Shown: one piece after another, positions 38,592 through 49,363 of the stretch
How the letters are laid out: each line of letters opens with the position of its first letter
Numbering within the stretch: the first letter of the stretch is position 1
From: Monosporascus cannonballus
Lineage: Eukaryota > Ascomycota > Sordariomycetes > Xylariales
Reading direction: 5' to 3'
NCBI GenBank assembly: GCA_004154925.1
Contig: QJNS01000013.1
Span: forward strand, 248,001 to 312,000
Length of the DNA stretch: 64,000 nt
Translations under genes and position numbers: made by a program
Notes under the pieces: model-generated
The model's database searches: none
The model's input: only the letters and a program-made list of their open reading frames with translations
Told to the model about the DNA's origin: nothing

Positions 38592-39583
38592 GTTCGCCGA
38601 GGGGTGTGAACGCCTTTTACGATCCTCTTATTATTTACAGGGCTTGTCTGTGATTTTAAAATAGAATTGAGTGGATACACCAGGTGTCGGGGTTACGAGC
38701 ACGGTTCGCATTACCTGGCGTATCGTGGGTGATGTGATGTAAAGCTGAAATTTTGAGGTGGTGAGTCTAAGCTAGCGGACGAAACATCGCTACAAAACTT
38801 CGCACAGCACTCAACCCCCCTTTCCTATATTATCAGGATCCACCATAAAATTTCGACATCCAAAGCAGTAGTCGCTGATAGTGAATCTGTAACTAATTCT
38901 AAAATGAGAAGAGGAAAACCGCCCTTTTCGAGAGTTGATGGCCGAAATCGGTTATATCACCTGGCTGAATGTGCTTAGCACGGCTGAACACCCAGCTACA
39001 CTAGCCAAGGGGAACGTCAAAAGAAGGGGGAAAATCAAAATAAATAGATAAAATATGGCGAGCACTGTGAATCATGGCTTAGGGTTGTTAAAGTGCTTTT
39101 CTAGCAGTGGTTTAAATGGGTTTGCAACAGAACTAAAGCTTGTGGTCGAGCACCGTCGGAGCCGGATACCCCCTACACGTAAATCACTAAAAGCAGGGAT
39201 GTCTGCCTAGAGCTGCTCCTAGATAGAGATTTTCGATTATATCGATCGTTATAGAGATATAGTTGCAGCTTCTCCAGTCAGACTCTATTCTTCACCAGGG
39301 ACCTTGCGTATATACAGGTCAATTTATCTAGGGAGTAACCCCTAGTAGCACATCATTAATGTGTATCTGGTGATAGGTACCATGGTTTATGAGCCACCTG
39401 CTTTCCAGAGTAGAGACCATGCTCTAGCAGGAAAAAAAAAAGGAAATGCAGCACCCTCTTGACATAGGACTTAAAAGACACGATGCTTATCTGATATCGA
39501 TCTCAATCCTGGAACAGAGTGGCCGTGGTTCGACAGAGTTACCTCCCGGCAGACGTAGACCGTGCATGGCTTTAACGCTGTCC
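38592..39583. other. Intergenic, nothing recognised
   Basis: Upstream of BMT6 and downstream of the fructosamine-kinase-like gene. Moderately AT-rich, with an A-run near 39431-39441. Only short featureless open frames. Confidence 0.5.
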
Positions 39584-40899
39584 TCAATCGTCCCGAGTTC
39601 TCTGCGAAACTTCCCACCGCTCGAAGCCCCCGGGGAACTCCTCCACGAGCTGGCGCATACCTTCAATAAGCCTGTATAGCGCGTTCAGTATCGAGCCCCT
39701 TGGGTCTTCATGTAGGGCAACTCACATCTCGCGGTAATTTCGGTCATTCTTGTACAGAATAGAATCTAGCACATTCACGCGACTAATGCCGCCGTTAGAA
39801 TCGATCTCGGTTATATACGTATTGGCTACAGGCTTGTCCTTACGTGGCGTAAAGCAGATTACGGCTATCATAGTCGGCCTCGGGGTAGGATTTAGGGAAA
39901 TGTTCGTGATATCGTTCTCTATAGCGCTTGTTGATCTTGTTCCACGGCTGCCGCCAAACGGCTAGTTCATCTATCCACTGAGCTGCAGTTCTAGGGAATG
40001 CCAGGGACGCGAGACTCACATTCGTTATGGGCATAGAAGGATGCTGCGTCGAATATGATGGGCATGCCAGAATCCTTGTCCATGCTTGCGTTACCATGCC
40101 ACAGGTCTCCGTGAATCAAAGACGGGCGAATCGAGTGGCCGCCGGTCTCCAAGGGCCGCAGAAGACGAGGGATGACCTTTTCGAAGAACGGCTCCGACAA
40201 CCGCCGGATCTCTTCATCAGGACCCCTGACCTCCTGCTCCAGCTGCAACAGGATCCGCGTCGTCCTCCCGAAGTATTCCTCCCACGTGTCTGACCACCCA
40301 TGCTCTATCGGGATTTCCCCATGGAAGGTGGTGACGTCGAAACCGAACCTACCATCCGGAGAGGTCCCGGTACGGTGCAGCTCGGCAATCTTCGCGGGAA
40401 AGATCTCAAGGTCCGGAAGACCGTCCGTCATCGGACGGAATTTGCAGAGGAAGAAGTGCACCTCCGGGATGCGCGAGTACGAGCCCCACGCAATTGGCTG
40501 TGGAACGAGATCCCCCATTGTGGAGTACAGCTTGCTCATGCAGTGGTGTTCACTCGACAACAGCCTCCTTCCGCGCTCACCATACGCAAGCTGCTCATAG
40601 GTTAGCTCTCCATGGCATCCGTCACAGGCTCCGTATGAGCACCTTTAGGAAGAGTGCCTCTTCGACGCCATCGCGTTCAGTGCCGAGACGAGCGGTCTGA
40701 GTCCAGAAGCTAGCTCCATGGGCTTCGATATTTGTTGCCTTGGTTCCTGGTGGAAGTTCTAGCTCGATTATTAGTGCACGATTTTATAGTTGCGGTAACA
40801 AATGCTAGACTCGCTTGCGACAACCCCAGGGTCGATGGCCTGAATAGCTTCGATAGGTACCTCGACCCCGTTTCGGGGTTGATTATCCTCGTTTTCCAT
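39584..40899 (-). CDS. Fructosamine/ketosamine-3-kinase-like protein, about six exons
   Basis: A fructosamine-kinase family (phosphotransferase fold) protein; relatives phosphorylate sugar-amine adducts on proteins, a deglycation role. Exons on the minus strand: 40899-about 40822 (tentative), about 40762-40643, 40590-40020, 39970-39844, 39782-39726, 39671-39584. The last four joins keep frame with GTGAGT/GTAAGG/GTGAGT donors and TAG/CAG acceptors. Key pieces: ELPPGTKATNIEAHGASFW, the N-lobe lysine in EALFLK, LLSSEHHCMSKLYSTMGDL, the catalytic loop LIHGDLWHGN, then FDAASFYAHNEYELAVWRQP across a splice, YHEHFPKSYPEADYDSRNLL, TRVNVLDSILYKNDRNYREM and VEEFPGGFERW. Total is about 346 aa. What looks like a frameshift near 40000 is intron 40019-39971. 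The donor GTGCTC at 40642 is weak, and the first exon and start are uncertain (an in-frame ATG also lies at 40989). Confidence 0.82.
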
Positions 40900-40989
40900 A
40901 TTATGCTCTCGATGTGATGCTAGATATGATATGATCCGAGCGGAAGAAAGCGAGACACGATATCTTCGCACGTTAGCTTTGATGTTCAA

Positions 40990-42415
40990 TAGTGCCGGGC
41001 CTCAACCATAAAGTCCATGCGGATTTGGCAGCCACGGGAGCATTATACAACATGCAATGAGCCAAAGGACGTCATGGTGTTGATAACAAATCCACTGCAG
41101 TATTGTAACGTCAAGCGTCGTCTCGGTTTGGTGCATTTATGAGGGGAGAAAGTGGGGATAGGTTCATCCGCTTCCATGGTTATTAGTAAACATCTTGTTT
41201 CATACAAGCTTTTACTAACAATTTATCCAAGCATCCCGCTTACCGACACCAAGCTTTAAGATGATTTTTTTAACTAGCTACTTAGGAACGTAGCTCAGTG
41301 GTATTGCCAACTTCTAAAGGACCGTCCGTCAAAGGAAATGGAGCAAAGTAGTACAAGCAACACGACGGGAGAGGTTCAAAGTAGAACTCCGATGATCAAG
41401 ACCTGTGAAGTAGCGGCGGCTAACAATGTCTGTCAGATTGGGTCTATTCGTTGGCGTGTTGTTTATGAGGATCGATGTGTAATCGTATAGGCTACGCTAC
41501 TACATATCAGTGTTAGTATATCTTCTGTCAAGGCCTGGCATAATGCCACCGAAAGAGGGCGGGTGGGCAACCGTTGCCCTGGGCACCCCCATCACGTTCA
41601 CATACCTCTAAGCCACAGCATACTACGTATGCCAACGTCTGCATGATAGTGGATTGTCTTATCTAGTATATATGACTTTCTAGGCGGTGGCGCTGTAGTA
41701 CAGTAGCTTCCCCTTTCTTGGACCTTATTCGAACTTCGTACTTCTTAGTTACTTATTAGCAGTGCCAAGGGCCCAAGGGGGAATAACCCGCCACTTAAGG
41801 TGACCCGCTTATAAGCCCCACACCAAGATCCCAGGGGAGCCGATCGTAGCTTATCCGAAGCTTAAATGCTCGTACTTCGCATCTTGCGCCAAGAGTCTCG
41901 GAAACACGTCGTATAACTTCGTACAGCATCCACCCCTTTTTTTACTATACGAATTTCCTCGCCCTTTCAACCCTGATACCGGTATATGACTCGTATAACT
42001 TGAACGCAGCTTGGTCGTGCCAGCCTCGGCACCCTCTTGCCCCCGAGGACCCGTCTGAGGCTATCTCTCGCCTATCTGACACCTAGGTGGATATGGCAGG
42101 TTTTGTCCTGGGCTCTGACAGGCTGGTTGTGGAGGCTACGCGCTCTTGGTTGTCGTTTCAGTTGACTAGGGGACGGTGCAAGAAGACATCTTTCTTCTAA
42201 TTATAAACCTAGATAGACAATGTGGATAAGTCGTTGGGAAGTCGGAGACTTGGCTTCGAAAGAGCATAAAGGGCATCTTTCTGGGACCGTTTGAAGGTGG
42301 CCTTTACATCTCTCTTTCCCCAAGCCATCACCGCAACCACTCCCCTTGACCTTTTAAGCCACCGACTCGACACCGACTCCCCAAACGCCTCGTGACCCCA
42401 GCCGGAACCCTCAAG
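40990..42415. other. 1.4-kb gene-poor stretch
   Basis: Upstream regions of the divergent fructosamine-kinase-like and membrane-protein genes. I see no conserved reading frame. A tRNA-like phrase (CGTAGCTCAGTGG) at about 41288-41300 lacks a matching T-arm and acceptor stem. A CCCCTTTTTTTAC run at 41933-41945 is low complexity. Confidence 0.5.
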
Positions 42416-43005
42416 ATGTTCGAAGCAGACTTTTTCGACCCTAGCTACAAATTTCGTGTCCATTTGATACAAGTGTTCCTGGTTGTCGTCGGCATTATCA
42501 TTGCCCTCGTAGCCATGTCAATACCCGGCGGATTTATGACTCGGGCGCATATAATGGCGATGAGCATGGTAAGACATAGAGTCTATGTCTCCAAGCTAAC
42601 CGTAACTAACGAGCAAATCGCGGGCAGGGATTCAAAACACTCATTATAATTTCTTACCAGCTCCTCACTGGACACATGGCTCGGTTCTCAAAGTGGAAGA
42701 GTCTGAAAGCGTACGCGATACTCAACTGTGTTGAAGTCGTCCTCTGGGCTGTCGCTTTCGTCATGACCATCCAGTCCAACAACCGGATATGTATCGGTGT
42801 GACTTGTTCACTATCCAAGTTCCTGGCCGCGAACGCCGTATTCAATGTGTAGGTCCTCCCGACTTGGAACTGTTGCAAAGGAGATACTAGCTAATGGTGC
42901 ATTGAATTTAGGGTGCTCATGCTCTGGGCAGCTATCTGCTCTGTCATGGACTTCCGCCATTTCAAATCAACAGGATATGAGCGCGGCACGCCCTATTCCA
43001 AGTAG
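42416..43005 (+). CDS. Small four-helix membrane protein, MARVEL-like, three exons
   Basis: Spliced gene not visible as one frame: exons 42416-42568, 42628-42848 and 42912-43005 total 468 nt and encode 155 aa. Junctions are GTAAGA..GGCAG and GTAGGT..TTTAG, phase-correct. Four hydrophobic segments are clear: HLIQVFLVVVGIIIALVAMS, KTLIIISYQLLT, AILNCVEVVLWAVAFVMTIQ and FLAANAVFNVVLMLWAAICS. Short loops include a Cys-containing one (NNRICIGVTCSLS), and the tail is polar (DFRHFKSTGYERGTPYSK). Size and topology resemble fungal MARVEL-domain proteins of the plasma membrane, but I do not recognise the family with certainty, so function is unassigned. The coherent splicing, the continuous hydrophobic pattern and the absence of stops argue it is real. 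Confidence 0.72.
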
Positions 43006-43829
43006 ACGATCCATGCACCCTACTCATAGCGAAGCGAGAAATCTTAGGTGGCGGCTGGTCTCAAGGAGGCTTAAGGGTGGATTCTGTGGCTGGGAAATAC
43101 CAGGAGGCGGCGTGCCGCGGATTATACCCCCGTCACAGAGCATTGATGGCTGCCACATATAAGGTGCATCAGTTGTGTTGTTCCATTAGGCCAATTGCGT
43201 GTGCCCCCGTACGCGTACTGCCCCTGTGTAGCCGAGCGACGAGCATATATCTTTCGATTAGAAAGTATGACGGCTGGGAGAGTTAACCTACTGTTAAACC
43301 TAGTCGTACAGCTTATGTTGGCGTAACTGTCGGGAAATTTTTAAGATTTACAAATAAGGCAACTTCGGAACGAAATTTAACAAGGTGCTACAAGGAAGCT
43401 TATTCCACGTAACGGGAAAAGAGCGAGAATTAAATCTAGAAAGCGCGGGGCCGGGGGGGGGGGGGTGTTATATACACCCAGGAATCCTTGTCTCTCGCAG
43501 CCAGCCACCAACACTTCGATTATGCTCACACCAGTCTCTCTTTGCCGGCCGCCAGCAGCTCCACACGCTTCGAAGCCCTGGGCTGATGCCCATCTCGCCT
43601 CAACCTGCTCGCATTCGACAGCTCAGCCCTAGGCTAACTGGTCAGGGGAAGCCTCACTAGGAACTTGATGGCTTGAATCCCAGTAAAGCAGTAAGGCCGT
43701 AGACATCGAGTCATCGTCCGGACTACCGTGATGTCGAATGGTGGCTACGGTGGCTGAGACTGACCTCTATCTCGGGTACCTATTACGCCGTGGCTCCCCT
43801 CAGATCGCTAGCAGATTCATCTTAGTACG
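43006..43829. other. Intergenic, with a 13-G run
   Basis: No recognised gene. A run of 13 G at 43453-43465 (GGCC then G13 then TGTT) may be hard to sequence. The open frame at 43385-43660 spans it and has no conserved features. Confidence 0.45.
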
Positions 43830-45110
43830 CTCAAAGCGTCCAGCGAAGATTGCCGTGCTCTTGCTCCAGGAGGTCTCGAACGACTTGCATCGGTGGCCGT
43901 CTGTTTGGCTGGTACTCAAGCATTTGCTTCACAGTACGAACGCAGAGATGCAGTTTCTTGTCGTTGAGAAGGCCTGATTCCTCGATTCACATGACTGAAC
44001 TACAAACTGCGTGATACGGCCTTGCTTCTGTCTCTCGTCCGGGGTGGACACTAAGTATCTCCAGGACGATACAGCGGAGGGGAAAGACGTCCGCTTTCAG
44101 CGGATCCGCGCGATATCCATCGGTCCATCCGCGCGCTTTGGTGTCACTCGTGGGGATCTTCCAACTGCCTCCATGGCCATTTAGTCGGACTCTTTCTGGA
44201 CGACCAAATGGAGCTAGCGGATGCGAGATCAGGATGGTTCCAGTGGGTGCTGAAGTGAATGTTGGAAGGGTTAATATGGCTGTGAGAATGCCCCTGCGTC
44301 ACGTACCAAGGTGGAACCTTGTAGAAAGGGGCTACATAGGGGTTGTAAGTGTATATATACAGAGCCGATTTCCTCCCATATATTTGATGGGACAGGCTCT
44401 ACTTGTCTAATCTATACGCTGCTACCTTCCTTGCAGGCTTCTTTCTGCCTTTCACGCTGTTGCACCCTTTTCTGGCGCCCTGCTCATGGATCTTGGTGAC
44501 GGTGTGGCCTAAATCCGGGACCCAGCACAACATAGTGCCCACATTCCGACATACCCTACCCAGCGACTTGAGTACTCAATCCAGATCGTAGAAACGTCCG
44601 CGTGGTCGGCAGAGGATATACTTCTTCACCGAGAAATATGAGGCCCAGTATTCTGTGACTATATTAGTTGTTCCGAAGCCGCCAATTTTCAATACAACGC
44701 CTGAACGACTCGTCGTCTATATTCGAAGGAGCAGGGAAACGAAGAAATACGTTCTCTGGGTAATGGAGATCTTGACTTCATCGACAGGCGGAATGAATTC
44801 TGGCCGTTGTTCCAAGGCCTCGACAGGCAGCGATTCTTCGTAGCTAAATTCCATGGTTGCCCCTCGCACAATCCGTGACCGTATGTAGGAATATTGTAGA
44901 TTGTAAAAGCAACTCTCAAGCTGTCCGTCCCCGCTCTGAGTGACCTGAAGTCCTCTGATGTCCTTTGAGGACATTGGAAGCTGCTTTTCTCCTATGCCGC
45001 TTTGATCAAGCTCGAATACCATTTCTGGTATGCCGCATTCGACCACGAGCAAGGAAAGATGCCGGCCATCTTTTGTATCCACTCGAAATACGTTCTCAGT
45101 GGGTTTGTTG
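43830..45110 (-). pseudogene. Decayed protein kinase-like gene (relic)
   Basis: Fragments of a eukaryotic protein kinase appear in order on the minus strand. A P-loop-like IGGFGTT at 44686-44666, followed by SVKKY, matches the ATP-binding lysine region. KIHEQGAR near 44490 resembles the helix before the catalytic loop. KADVFPLRCIVLEIL around 44100-44055 matches the DVFSLGCIFLEIL segment. VKQMLEYQPNRRPP near 43920 is like the end of the domain (subdomain XI, normally ...RPT). Stops and frame changes separate the pieces, and no HxDxK catalytic loop or DFG can be read where they should be. Upstream, 44717-45082 stays open for 121 aa but shows no known domain. Each match is short, so this is inference from order and spacing. 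Confidence 0.5.
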
Positions 45111-46019
45111 CTTCGCCAATCTTCTGGCTGCGTTGTTTGACCTGCTTAGAAGGCATCTGGGAGCGGACGGAGTTCTCCGGGAGAGTCATTGGTTTCACGA
45201 CACGACCTTTCGCTTGCCTAAACGCCTCGAGGCGAGTGCCCAGAAGGTGTTGAAGAACCAGGCCATTGGGGGGTAGGGACCATATGTTACTGGTCAGTGT
45301 TATTGAAATCAGACCCTGAATAAAGATAAAAAGGATTCCTGAATCTCTGAGAGGGTATACAACTAACCGGTACCTTATGCTCTGTCCAATACCAGTCATA
45401 AGCTGGCGCATATGATCCCCCGTTTCCCTATCTTCTCACCCATCCCCTTTCCCATACTTTCCCCTGTACCCCCCTCTTACTGTCTCCTTTATACTCGTTC
45501 TCCAACTCTCTCCTACCCGATCTTCTTTATATTTACTCATTTAATCTCTTTCCCACTTTCCCCTCCTCTCCATCTCTCCCTCCTGCTCTCCCTCCTGCTC
45601 TCCCTCCTGCTCTCTTTCCGTTCTTTGTCTCCCGCTTTACTCTATTGTTTCCCAACCTTTCTATCACCTTCTCTTCCCCGGAAATTCTCCTTTCCACTTC
45701 TCAATAATGGATCGTGTCTTGAGATAAACCTTGAGACGCGTTTTCATAAATAGCTGATAAATTATCCCCGTTCTCGTAAGTAGAGGTTATTGCGGAGTGC
45801 ATACTTATCCGAGACTTGGCCTTTGTCTCCGGTGCCGGGACCCCGCCACCCCGCGTTATGCCCCTTCATGGGGGAAAATATTCCTCTCGTTGTACGCCGA
45901 TTTTGGACCGCGTCGCACTTCAAATTGCGCGATGAAACGCGCTGATAAGTCCTACCCGTCGCTAAAACCCATACTCTAACTGAACATATTTGAGCCGCTC
46001 TCGGCATAGTCGAGGCAAA
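45111..46019. repeat. Intergenic with a 300-bp polypyrimidine (CT) tract at about 45410-45700
   Basis: From 45408 to about 45700 the plus strand is almost entirely C and T, including three adjacent copies of a CTCTCCCTCCTGCT-type unit (45572-45615). The plus-strand open frame at 45412-45753 is only this low-complexity tract and is not a gene. The tract lies 320-610 bp upstream of the ADE4 start. No gene is seen in the remaining sequence. Confidence 0.6.
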
Positions 46020-47310
46020 ATGTGTGGTGTTGCAGCGGTGCTTGTGCGTCCCCCCCGAAACGTCCTTTTGCCTATTGAATGGATGTGCTCACTACAAATC
46101 TCTAGCTAGGGGATCCTAAAAACGCCACGGCCGCTGTCGGTTTATACGAGAGTCTTTTCTATCTGCAACATCGTGGACAGGACGCTGCAGGTATCTCGGT
46201 CTGTCATGGGGGTCGCGTATGTCAGTGCAAGGCCCAGAGCATGGCTCAGACAGTGTTTAGTCACTTTGCCGACGCAAACGCCTTGATCAAGGATCTGCCT
46301 GGCTGGTGCGGTATCGCTCATCTGCGTTATCCCACTGCGGGCACCTTGTCTGCGTAATACATTTCCCAAGCACCCGGAGACTTGTTTCCACGTATAGGCT
46401 AACGGATCTCCAAATTCCAGGTCCGAGGCCCAGCCATTCTACATAAATAGCCCCTACGGAATGTCGATGTCTGTAAATGGAAACCTCATCAACTCCGACC
46501 ACCTTCGCAAGTTCTTGGATACAGAGGCACGTCGACACGTGAACTCTGATTCTGATTCCGAGCTGCTGTAAGTTATTACCTCTACTACGTTGGCCTTGTT
46601 GTCTGTCGACTCCGTAACGCCTCCGCTTGAAGGACTTATTGACTATGTAGGAATATATAACTATATTCCGCTTGAACTATTAACGCAGTTCGAGCGCCCG
46701 ATGTTTTGCAATAATCCAACAGACTAGGTCTCTAGGTTGAACGTTTTTGCAAACTCGCTTCATGAGCTAGGAAAGCCCAGGATAAACAAGGAAGATATCT
46801 TTACTGCACTCTGCGACGTTTATGCTGAATGCATTGGTGCCTTTGCATGCACTGCAATGGTTACAGGCTTTGGAATTCTCGGTTTCAGGTATACTGCCTA
46901 GCTGACTTGATACAAATATCAAGGGCGTAACTAATGTGCTGGTTATAGAGATGCTAACGGCATTCGACCTCTTTGCCTCGGATCACGACCGTCGCAGACT
47001 TTAGAAGGAGCGAAAGATTATTTCCTCGCCTCGGAATCTATTGCCTTGAGGCAGCTTAGCTTCACCGACATTTACCATCTCTTGCCGGGGGAGGCGGTTT
47101 TCCTGGAGAAGGGCGGTATTCCGCACTTCCGCCAAATCGTCGAGAGAAGATCATACACGCCAGATGCATTCGAATTCGTTTATTTCAGTCGGCCAAATTC
47201 GATAGTTGACGGCATATCCGTTCATCGTAGTCGTCAAAATATGGGAGCCAAGCTTGCAAACAAATTGAGGGAAACCCTAGGCGAGAAAGACATTCGGGAG
47301 ATCGATGTTG
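46020..47310 (+). pseudogene. ADE4: Amidophosphoribosyltransferase, 5' part only (five exons, 3' end missing)
   Basis: ADE4 makes phosphoribosylamine from PRPP and glutamine, the first step of purine synthesis. Exons 46020-46043, 46106-46353, 46421-46567, 46736-46888 and 46949-47310 join in frame into 311 aa with standard donors. The start MCGVAAVL keeps the Cys nucleophile of the glutaminase domain. Then come [83 protein letters not shown], and VYFSRPNSIVDGISVHRSRQ. Exon 5 ends IREID before a normal GTAAGA donor. The next exon (VIPIPET..., then the PRPP-binding VDDSIVRGTT region) is absent from the 148 bp before the retroelement at 47459 and from the flank after it. Full-length proteins are about 510-590 aa. 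No stop or RIP damage lies in the exons. It is either a broken copy or a gene whose 3' exons lie beyond this window. Confidence 0.88.
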
Positions 47311-47458
47311 GTAAGAACAACTCCGCCACCCGCTCACGACGAGTTCAGCTGACAGCTAGATTAGTTATCTGTCACACTTACTAAGGAGCAGATGCACAGC
47401 TCTTGAGGATATATTGACTTGTCTAAAGCTAGGAAGCGTTGATCCCACTTGTTGTGGG
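47311..47458 (+). other. Remnant of ADE4 intron 5, up to the gypsy target site
   Basis: Starts with the exon-5 donor GTAAGA and runs to the 5-bp target duplication GTGGG (47454-47458). It contains no coding continuation of ADE4. If not spliced, the reading frame continues for about 25 residues and then stops at 47382-47384. Confidence 0.6.
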
Positions 47459-47869
47459 TGTTATGACCTAACGGTCTTGGCTTCGGGAAACGGTCGGGGT
47501 TCTGAAGAACCAGACCCCGACCTAGCCAAGAAATCACGTGACTGGCTCAAAGGGCTCAAGGGCTCTGATTGGACAAAAGGGCTTGAGCCGGATGAGCACC
47601 AGAGGGGGCTTAAGGGGGCTTAAGGGGACTTGAAAAATGTTGTTGAGCCATGATGAGCACCTTGAGCTAAAATAAGGATATATACGCTCATTATTTCCAT
47701 AGTTTAGATAAGTTTAGCTTGCAATAATAATTCGTTACCTAAGGCACCTTTGGTATTACGAAACGTAATACGTTATTGTATTTATTACTTAGATTCCTAT
47801 GATATTCCTGTTAACATAAACCCGTTAACTTAAGGTTTAATAATTAGTTAAATTATATAGTTTGTTATA
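47459..47869 (+). repeat. 5' LTR (411 bp) of the outer gypsy element
   Basis: Pairs with 62505-62920. The first 180 bp, facing the gene island, keep normal composition (starts TGTTATGACCTAACGGTC). From about 47690 on it becomes strongly AT-biased and ends TTTGTTATA where the partner has CTCGTCACA. Confidence 0.87.
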
Positions 47870-49363
47870 TGTTGTAAGCTTTTGTTCAATAATACCGTTA
47901 GATTCTGAACAATATTTAAGAAACTTTTACTTAATAATTTTAGGTTCGAATTCGGGAACTGGAAAAAAAAGTTCGATAGCTTAAAGTTATACTACTTACT
48001 TAACCCTTTTTCGCCCGCATAAAACCTAAAAAATTAAAACCTTACGATAAAAAAAGTAACCTTTAAATTTTTTTAATTTAGGTACGAATTTATTTTTACT
48101 TCCTGGACCTTAATAATCCAGCAGATATAATCCTAATAATAAAAACATGCTTAATAAGAAATACGATTAATTAATTTAAACCCATTATAAGAAATTTTTT
48201 AGAAATAGGAAAATCGGATAAGAAAGATTTTATTAATAAAAATTTTTTATTTTATATTAATTTTGAAAATAAAATGGGCGATAATTTCGGCAATCCGGAT
48301 AAAAAATAATTTACGGCTTAACAACTTTTGCAATTCCGATAAAAAAAACTTATATTCAAATACGCCGTAACCTTTAAAAATTTTGCGACTAAGGCCGTAA
48401 AAGAAAATAACGAAACTAACGCCTTTATCGACATATTATATAAAAGTCTAAAGGATAATATAAAAAATAAAATTATTCGGATTAAATAATTAGTTACCTT
48501 AAACCGGTATATTATAAAAGTAATTAAGATTAATAATTAATAATTTAAAAAAGGATAAAAAAATAATATGCCTTACGTTCGGGATATAATAAGTTTAACT
48601 AAGAGAAAAAACGAAACGTACCATTTATTTTTTATGGAACGGCATTAGGATTTATGGAACTCGGCGTTACCCATAAACAAAATTGGAATTAAATTAAATA
48701 TTTTAATTATAGCAAAATAGGACATAAGGCCTTTAAATATAAAAAGCCCAAAAAGCTACGGTAAGATAATTAAATACCTATATCGGAGGGATAATCCAGG
48801 AATAATTAAGGAAACGATAGCAAAGTTACTAATATAATCCAAATTAAGTACGTATTAAACTTATAACAAAAGGTCTAATAAGGATTATTACGATAAAAAA
48901 TCTGACGAAAAATGCAAAAAATTAAAAAGCTGGCTTAATAAGTATTGCAAGTATAACAAGAAGCATTATAAAGATAATTACGCGAATACCGGAACTGGAC
49001 AGAAGAAATCTGTCCCGGAACCCCTAATCGATACGGCAGAATGCATGCCATATATTGTCGACGACGAGAATATCCCGATTACGAAAAATGGAAGCAGCAT
49101 ATTTATAAAAGAATTACCCGTATATATTATAAAGGATTCGATTTTTAAAACCGTATCGGAAATAATAAAGACGATAAGTAATGGTATCGACAGTTTCGAA
49201 CCATAGCCCTAGAAGATATCCAGCAGCTGGCTAAAGCAAAAAGCTGGCCTGAAAAAAAGCAATACCTGCAAAAAAACCCTTTTTGTTATTATGGATAATA
49301 TAACCATTAAACGGAAAAAAAGTTAATTTAGCGCACGGTAAAAAAGCATTATTAAAAAGTTAT

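Noticed and set aside
37314..38609. 431-aa open frame on the plus strand
   Set aside because: It is antisense to BMT6, Arg/Gly-rich, and has no family features; a by-product of GC-rich codons in the real gene.
39991..40030. Frameshift in the fructosamine-kinase-like gene
   Set aside because: A standard GTGAGT..TAG intron (40019-39971) restores the conserved reading frame.
41284..41390. Possible tRNA gene (CGTAGCTCAGTGG and a later GGTTCAAAG)
   Set aside because: Acceptor arms do not pair and the T-arm is incomplete; at most a chance match or fragment.
45412..45753. 113-aa open frame on the plus strand
   Set aside because: It translates the polypyrimidine tract into Ser/Leu/Pro repeats; not a gene.
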